The notes beneath the pieces were generated by a model. That model saw nothing but the letters and a program-made list of their open reading frames with translations, was not told the DNA's origin and searched no databases. A DNA stretch of 64,000 bases, taken from NCBI GenBank assembly GCA_007644065.1, contig VJWN01000003.1, positions 1,054,001 to 1,118,000 of the forward strand, in the 5' to 3' direction. The DNA is from Margaritispora aquatica. Lineage: Eukaryota > Ascomycota > Leotiomycetes > Helotiales > Discinellaceae. The position numbers and the translations under genes were made by a program. Shown here one piece after another: positions 57,816-64,000 of this stretch; positions within the stretch are counted from its first letter, which is position 1, and the number at the start of each line of letters is the position of its first letter.

Positions 57816-60800
57816 ATGGCAGACCAAGGCGACGGCACTCCCAGGCGGGGACGATCTCCTGGTCCAGTCGAGACTACCCATAGCAGGAATGGCCATGTAC
57901 ATTTTGATACTGCGAGTATCTCAACTGATAATGCATCGCGTTCGACCTCTGCCATGACCTCGCCGCTGAGTATGGATATTCGAGATAACGGTCCAGAAGA
58001 TCATCCAATTCCAAAGTTTCCTCCACTACAGAACAACCCTCCCCAAGCTGTACAAGGCTCTAGGAGATCTGCCACAGCAGCAGATGATCCAGACGATGAA
58101 GAGTGCACAGCCAAGCCTTTCCAAAGAAACACCAGTCCCAACTCTGATCTGAGGAGGAATAAGGGCGCCATATACGAGAAGGTCGGCGATAAGGGTGTTT
58201 GCAAGATGCACAAATTCTCGCTGTACGAGACTGCTAGCAGGTACTATATTGTAGGAGCCGATGTTATGGATTGCAGATTTCGAATACTCAAGATCGATCG
58301 GAGTGCCGATGCTGGAAGCCTCACCGTCGCCGAGGACGAAATAGTGTACACAAAGAAAGAAATGAGCCAATTGCTGAATGCTATAGATGATGGAAATAAG
58401 AGCTGGGGGGGAATGAAACTGAGATGCAGTACGTGGGGTTTGCTGGGATTTATCAGGTTCACAGGTGCCTACTATATGCTGGTCATTACGAAGAGAAGTC
58501 AAGTGGCAGTTATTGGTGGCCATTTCACCTACTCTGTTGATGCAACAGAACTGATTCCCTTAACGATGGGCCCAAGTTCGCGTTTCAAACCAGAGGCCAA
58601 AAATGCTGAAGAAGCTCGATTTCTGGGGATCTTGAACAATTTAGACTTGACCAGGTCTTTCTACTTCAGTTATTCATATGATATCACCCATACCTTGCAA
58701 CATAACATCATTACCGAGAGGGCAGCCATAGCTAAACAAACACCATATCCTCACAAGCAAGAGTATAACTCCATGTTTGTATGGAATAGTCACCTGTTAC
58801 AGCCAGCAATTGCTGTACTGAAGAATCCATATGATTGGTGCTTGCCCGTGATCCATGGTTATATTGATCAATCTGGTGAGTTCAGATTGAATATCTAAGT
58901 GATGTTTCTGACCGCTGTCAGCCCTTTCGATTTATGGGAGAACTGTTTATATTACAGTGATTGCTAGACGGTCGAGGTATTTTGCCGGTGCTCGCTTCCT
59001 GAAGCGTGGCGCAAATGATCTAGTAAATGCCTCCCAATCTTCTCCTTGACTCGTTACTCAGTTCTAACCATCATAGGGATACGTCGCAAACGATGTCGAA
59101 ACCGAGCAAATAGTTTCAGAGGTCCTGACAACCTCTTTCCATGCACCTGGTCTCAAGTTGTTTGCAAATCCAAATTTCACCTCATATGTCCAACATCGGG
59201 GAAGTATACCGCTCTACTGGACCCAAGACAACACTGGTGTTACCCCAAAACCTCCTATTGAGCTCAATCTTGTTGATCCTTTTTATGGAGCAGCCGCACT
59301 ACATTTTGACAATCTTTTCCAACGTTATGGAGCTCCTGTGTATGTCCTCAACCTTGTCAAGTCGCGGGAACGAACACCACGAGAATCTAAGCTTTTAGTG
59401 GAGTTTACCAATGCCATTAACTACTTGAATCAATTTCTTCCAACCGACAAGAAGATTATTCATAAAGCGTGGGACATGAGTAGAGCTTCCAAGAGCCGAG
59501 ATCAAGATGTTATTGGTACACTTGAAAGTATTGCAGAAGAAGTCGTCACTACTACTGGCTTCTTCCACAATGGTGATGGCTTAACATCAATTCCTAAAGT
59601 TCAGAATGGAGTTGCAAGGACAAACTGCATTGATTGCCTAGACAGAACGAATGCTGCTCAATTTGTCATTGGGAAGAGAGCACTTGGCCACCAATTGTAT
59701 GCTTTGGGTGTCATCGGTAACACCGCCATTGACTACGATACCGATGCAGTCAATCTGTTTACGCACATGTTCCACGATCATGGAGACACGATTGCTGTTC
59801 AGTACGGCGGGTCTCAATTGGTGAACACTATGGAAACGTATCGGAAAATCAACCAGTGGACAAGTCACTCTCGAGATATGGTTGAGAGTTTCAAACGCTA
59901 CTACAATAACTCCTTCCTTGATGGACAGCGTCAAGAAGCATACAATCTGTTTCTAGGAAATTACATATGGTCACAAGGCCAGCCTATGCTTTGGGATCTG
60001 ACTACCGATTACTACCTACATCATGCTGATCCACGAGCATGGTCTGGCAAAGGCCGTCGTAGTTACATTAATTGGTACACGCCCGAGTTTCTTGAAAAGC
60101 GAGAACTTCCAAACTATATCGGACCTTCCGACCTCGCAGACAAACCACTAGGATACTTTGACGAGTACTGGCTTGAATATTATAAGCCACTGGCAGTCTC
60201 CTCCCTTCTCAAAATATTCACTTATCCAGGTAAGATGAACTCGACACTTCGGTACATCCCATTCCGTGTATCAGAACAAGGACGCTACGATCTTTCACCA
60301 TTCAAAATTCGGACGGAGCTGGATCAGGATGTTCCCGATAAGAAGAGGATTAAGAAAGAAGTTACGATTGTTGACCCATCAGAAGAAGCCGACCAAGCAG
60401 CTGCAGATGACGATGCAGCTTCAGCTATCACTGCCACCTCGGCGGGTGCAAACACGAAACGGATCTCCATCCAGAGATGGCTCCAGCCGATCCATGAGAG
60501 ATCCGATACTCACCCTAGTATCATGAAAGGCACGAGTCATATCGAGCCCGAACCAGCCAAGCAAAAGCTCACACCATTGGATAAGTCCAAAGCCGCACAA
60601 TGGACATTTACCCAAGTCGTGCACGAATCCCTCAACCCGTCCGTCACAATCCAAGAGACAGACGATTATATGCGTTACATCAAGCACCCGCAAACCCTAC
60701 CTCTCGTAATCTCCTCCGAAGTGCCCGTCACGGAAACAGACAAAGAATACCTCGACTACGTGAACGGCAGCTGGCGCGACATCGGCATCGTGGGCAATCT

Positions 60801-60981
60801 CGATGGAGGCAGCGACATCACCGGTCCTGGACTCGAGGAGCTGCAGGAATACAGGGATTTCTTGACAGTCGCGGAGAATCCGCTTGAGGTCACGGAGGAG
60901 GATGGCGAGAAGAAGAGATATAAGGCGTACAGGAAGTGGTTGAAGGGGAAGAGTCTGTTTAAGCAGCAGCCTGTTGATTAG
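57816..60981 (+). CDS. FIG4: Polyphosphoinositide phosphatase FIG4 (Sac domain)
   Basis: This phosphatase hydrolyses PtdIns(3,5)P2 and works with the Fab1 kinase and Vac14 scaffold at the vacuole or endosome membrane. Exons 57816-58875, 58922-59022 and 59077-60981 join in phase to 1021 aa. A disordered Ser/Pro N-terminus of about 110 residues precedes the Sac N-lobe, which starts near [18 protein letters not shown]. The Sac domain continues with [34 protein letters not shown] and FVWNSHLL. The CX5R(T) motif is CIDCLDRTN near residues 569-577, within [16 protein letters not shown]. The C-terminal half with [13 protein letters not shown] identifies FIG4, not Sac1; no transmembrane pair is present at the end. 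A Sac1-like product is ruled out by length. Confidence 0.96.
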
Positions 60982-61314
60982 GGAAGTACCGGCGGAATTT
61001 GACCTAGGAGTGGTAGGTAGGGTGGTTTGTAAACTTTGGTGGGTGCATAGCGTGGTGCTTGGCGTTTTTTATTAATATTTTTTTTCTTAAAGATATCATT
61101 GTAGTAAATAGAGATGAATGTATGGACTTTAAATACCCAAGGTCGTGTTTAAAGTTGAATGCCGGTTGTGACTATCATGATTAGGTTAGACTTGCTGGAG
61201 AGCATGGCATTTCCAAAGCACAATTTAGTATCCAATTGTGACTTAGAAGAAGCTGCCTTCAGTGTTCAATGGAAGCAGTTGGATCGAGATGTAGTTAATT
61301 TCAATGTGCATTTC

Positions 61315-63324
61315 TCACGAGACTAAATCGACACCAAAGAGCACACCAAGACTCTCATCCGCCTGCACAAGCGGCTTGAGCTCAGCCTCCAAATCCACAC
61401 TCTCATCGTCCTCCACAGCTTTAAGTAACAGCCGACCCGTCACCTCCAACTCCCTCCTCACCTCCTGCAAGCCCTCTCCCCCCTCTCCCTCCCTTCCCCT
61501 CTCTCCGCTCTCCGTCTCCCCAATCTCCACCTCCACGCCCTTCCAACAAAGCACCAGCATCCTCAGCACCAGCACCCTGCGTCCCCGCTCCCTCAGTCGC
61601 GGCCACGCATTCCGCACCACCATCTGCAGCGCCCGCGTCGCAGCCAGCAGGAGCGCCGGCCGCGCGGTCCCAAATGGGTCCGAGAGCACGCCGTCCAGCA
61701 TCGCCAGCACGTGCTGCAGGTGCTTGGTGACGTGCATCCCGAGGTGCTGCGTCAGGGTCTGTAGGTGCGCGAGCAGGATTGTCACGATTTCCGGGTGGGT
61801 TGACGCGTGCAGGTAGCTTGTTAGGATGCCGCGGCGCATGAGCCGGTCCAGGAAGGCGATGCGGTCTTTCTCATCGGACGGCGAGGGGGAGGAGGAAGAA
61901 GAAGAAGAAGAGATGGTGGCTTTTTTGGTTGAGAGTTGGATTGTTTTCGTCGTGGTGGTTGGGGCTTCGTTGATGGGTGCAGCTGGAGATGGAGATGGAG
62001 AGGTGAAGCGTACGGAGCAAAGTGTAAATAGTGCCTCGTAGGCAGGTGGAAGTAGTTGGATACTTTCTTCCACCGGCGTGAGCGTCGGGAGGTAGAGCAG
62101 GATCGGTAAGAGCGTGTCTTCGAACACAGAGCCTAGACCTGTTTGTGAGAGGAGTTTGGGCGTTAGCGCGGAGAGGAAAACGGGCGTGATGGCTAGTGCT
62201 CTGACGCGGATGGAGGTCGTGGATGTGTCGAGGAGGGTGAGGAGTGGTGGTACGTAGAGGTGGAAGGTCTCGAGGAGGAATTGTTTCTGGGGGTGTTAGC
62301 TTGCGTGGTTGCTTGTAACGGTGTTGAAGAGGTGCGATATTAGTGGTAGATGAGATGAAATGAGGCGGGACGGGCAGTGTAAACATACAGATGAATTTTG
62401 AATTGCCCAGATGAAGACCGTGATTGCATGAGGAGCATCGTATTTCCATGGTCTAACACCCTTCTCCACCTCTCTCACATCAAATGCCACTCGTGGTGCG
62501 GACGAGGGCATCGCCTTTCTCCCCGCAGCCGTGATGCCATCTGGTTTTGAGGCCGAGAACAGAGGTCGGATGAAGCTTTGCAGCAGGTAGCGGATGATGA
62601 AAGCTTCAGAGTGGATGTGCGTTGCGATTTCTGGCGATGAGAGGATTTCCGAAGCATACCTGCGTGAGGTGGCTGTGGTCCATGGGTCAGCCGGGGAGGT
62701 GAAGGCTATGATTGAGAGAAGAATGGCGTTATTGCTTGCTAGAGATTTGGGTGAGAGGTCTTGGAGAGAGCTGATGGCTTTGAGGCCGTGGATGCCTTTA
62801 TGTTGAGCGAGTGTGATGGCTTGCTCTCTTGCGGCTGTGTTGGGATCTGGATGTTGTTAATGGATGGATGATTTGGCTGAAGCATCGAACTCTACCTTCA
62901 GGCATGTCATCATTGTGAACGAGGCTACTGTCTGGGAGAATGGCGCTTGAAATCCAAAGGAGGAGCTTGGTCGTGTGCTCCTCGTCGTCGTTCCCGGCTT
63001 CTATCTTTGCGGCATCTTGAAGGCTGCTGCTTACGACCAGTAGCCTTGTAAGGTCATCCTATGAGTAGTAGATGAGCAATTTACTCCAAACTATCGTAGA
63101 TACGAGTTCATTCACCTTTTTACTCTCGCTCTCATCGCTGACAACCTCATCGTATAGTTGCTCTAGAGAATATTTGTCTGGTAGACCTGTCATGTGTTAG
63201 GACTTGTCTGCCTAAAAGGTATTCAAAAATACTTACACTCTAATAAAAGCTCTGGGGAGTCATCAATAGTTAGTTTCTTAGATATGACGAGCTTTTTGGC
63301 AGCTTCGAGGGCTGTTGTGAACAT
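61315..63324 (-). CDS. TTI2: TTT complex subunit TTI2
   Basis: Tti2 works with Tel2 and Tti1 to help PI3K-like kinases (TOR, ATM/ATR, TRRAP) fold with Hsp90. Exons 63237-63324, 63116-63186, 62896-63058, 62389-62846 and 61315-62286 join in phase to 583 aa. The protein is made almost wholly of alpha-helical repeats. Family segments include DAPHAITVFIWAIQNS just before the fourth junction. QFLLETFHLYVPPLLTLLD follows, then VRALAITPVFLSALTPKLLSQTGLG and FEDTLLPILLYLP. A low-complexity Ser/Pro loop lies around residues 365-390 and a Glu/Gly-rich loop near 540. It is tail-to-tail with FIG4, 333 bp apart. The end of the protein is more GC-rich than its N-terminal half. Confidence 0.9.
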
Positions 63325-63637
63325 TGTGGCTATTCATAAGATGTGTAGGTTTTCCGAGGATCCCAAAGATGAGTACTATCGCCAGTGAGGCAAACAAGGC
63401 TAATTTGTAACCGAGAATTGAAAGTAGTATCTCGCAAACCCTAAGGGAATAAACCGTACGTGGGAATTCTCATAACCCGAGTTCGGTTCATCTTAAGGAG
63501 TAATGATTATTTACATTCACAGAATTGATGATTAGTTATGCTTATGACTTTGAAGATGAGATTCTCTATGCTGTTCATTGTGCTTGTTCAACCACCATGC
63601 ACTGCCAAATGCTTTTCTAATTTTGAACGCCCGCTGC

Positions 63638-64000
63638 TCAAATGGGTATATTCAACTCCTTACTCCTCTTTCTAACCTCCTCCAAAGCGCCAGTCCAGTC
63701 TCCTTTGTGGTCTGGGTTCCGCAACTGCCAAGCCATCACGACATCAAGAGTAGGCTTCATCCAGGTGCCAGGCTTAAGCCCTCCCAGTTCTTTCTGAAGC
63801 TGAGTACCATTAAGAATGGTCCTTTCACTGGGAATATCCATGAGTTCCATTGTTTCAATATGATCGATGAATGCTTGCCATTCCCCAAATAGCGCGTCGT
63901 ACTCTGGAAAGCGTTAGTAATTTTGCTACATTAATACATATCGATGGATGTACCTTTGGAATTGTTACGAGCTAATGCCTCGACAAGCAATGCAAATACA
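63638..64000 (-). CDS. CCA1: CCA tRNA nucleotidyltransferase, C-terminal part (runs off window edge)
   Basis: This enzyme adds the CCA end to tRNAs in the nucleus, cytosol and mitochondria. Two exons are visible, 63954-64000 (partial) and 63638-63903, with a 50-bp intron; the reading frame ends at 63638. The C-terminal tail domain is diagnostic: DALFGEWQAFIDHIETMELMD, then RTILNGTQLQKELGGLKPGTWMKPTLDVVMAWQLRNPDH. The catalytic domain lies beyond the window. The family call rests on this tail alone. It is convergent in neither direction: the TTI2 gene lies upstream on the same strand side, 314 bp away. Confidence 0.85.

Noticed and set aside
61871..62449. 192-codon minus frame rich in His, Pro and Thr
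   Set aside because: It overlaps TTI2 in another frame and crosses its intron; composition is that of a shadow frame.
1..64000. Biosynthetic gene cluster around the dioxygenase, SDR and tyrosinase
   Set aside because: These genes are 30 kb apart with housekeeping genes between, and no backbone synthase (PKS, NRPS, terpene cyclase) is present.
1..64000. CRISPR array, rRNA, or intact transposon
   Set aside because: No regularly spaced repeats, rRNA sequence, transposase or reverse transcriptase motifs were found; the tandem repeats are short and contiguous.

Overview
The window is nuclear DNA of a filamentous ascomycete (Pezizomycotina). Most coding regions are broken by short GT...AG introns, usually 44-60 bp. 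Several families are typical of these fungi: HET-C2-type glycolipid transfer protein, 2EXR protein, BTB protein of the fungal type, hybrid histidine kinase with PAS domain, secreted tyrosinase and a TauD-like dioxygenase. The overall feel suggests Leotiomycetes, but that placement is an inference and no rRNA or ITS is present. For multi-exon genes the exon coordinates were worked out by hand from frame, phase and splice consensus; in almost every case the joined length is a multiple of three.

Layout. 1-0.3 kb: 5' end of an unknown minus-strand gene. 0.3-6.8 kb: gene-poor. 6.8-9.7 kb: divergent pair FIP1 (polyadenylation) and a NUP49-type GLFG nucleoporin. 10.0-11.2 kb: TauD-like 2-oxoglutarate dioxygenase. 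12.8-15.9 kb: 1022-aa protein with an XPF/HhH-like C-terminus, possibly a Zip2/SHOC1-type meiotic factor. 16.1-17.7 kb: WDR79/TCAB1-like WD protein. 18-18.6 kb: doubtful small gene. 19.4-20.7 kb: BTB protein. 22.8-23.3 kb: small disordered protein. 23.5-25.0 kb: SET protein. 26.1-26.9 kb: HET-C2/GLTP. 27.3-28.4 kb: 2EXR protein. 29.2-30.8 kb: METTL16 homologue. 31.0-32.0 kb: macrodomain protein, divergent from glutaminyl-tRNA synthetase at 32.4-34.3 kb. 34.7-38.2 kb: 942-aa unrecognised helical protein. 38.2-41.0 kb: gene-poor with possible relics. 41.0-42.3 kb: SDR dehydrogenase. 42.7 kb: intron-containing tRNA-Gln(UUG). 44.1-45.3 kb: secreted tyrosinase. 47.6-48.6 kb: secreted, probably GPI-anchored Ser/Thr-rich protein. 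49.8-50.6 kb: dense simple repeats. 50.9-54.6 kb: hybrid histidine kinase. 55.7-56.7 kb: J-domain protein. 57.8-61.0 kb: FIG4 lipid phosphatase. 61.3-63.3 kb: TTI2. 63.6-64.0 kb: 3' part of CCA tRNA nucleotidyltransferase.

The genes do not form a biosynthetic cluster. They are a mixed housekeeping block unusually rich in RNA-metabolism genes (FIP1, WDR79-like, METTL16, GlnRS, tRNA-Gln, CCA1), with accessory, environment-facing genes (dioxygenase, tyrosinase, GPI protein, histidine kinase) between them. No rRNA, CRISPR array or intact transposon was seen. The most interesting unexplained items are the Zip2-like protein, the 942-aa unrecognised protein and a strong 26-bp-arm hairpin at 12.3 kb.
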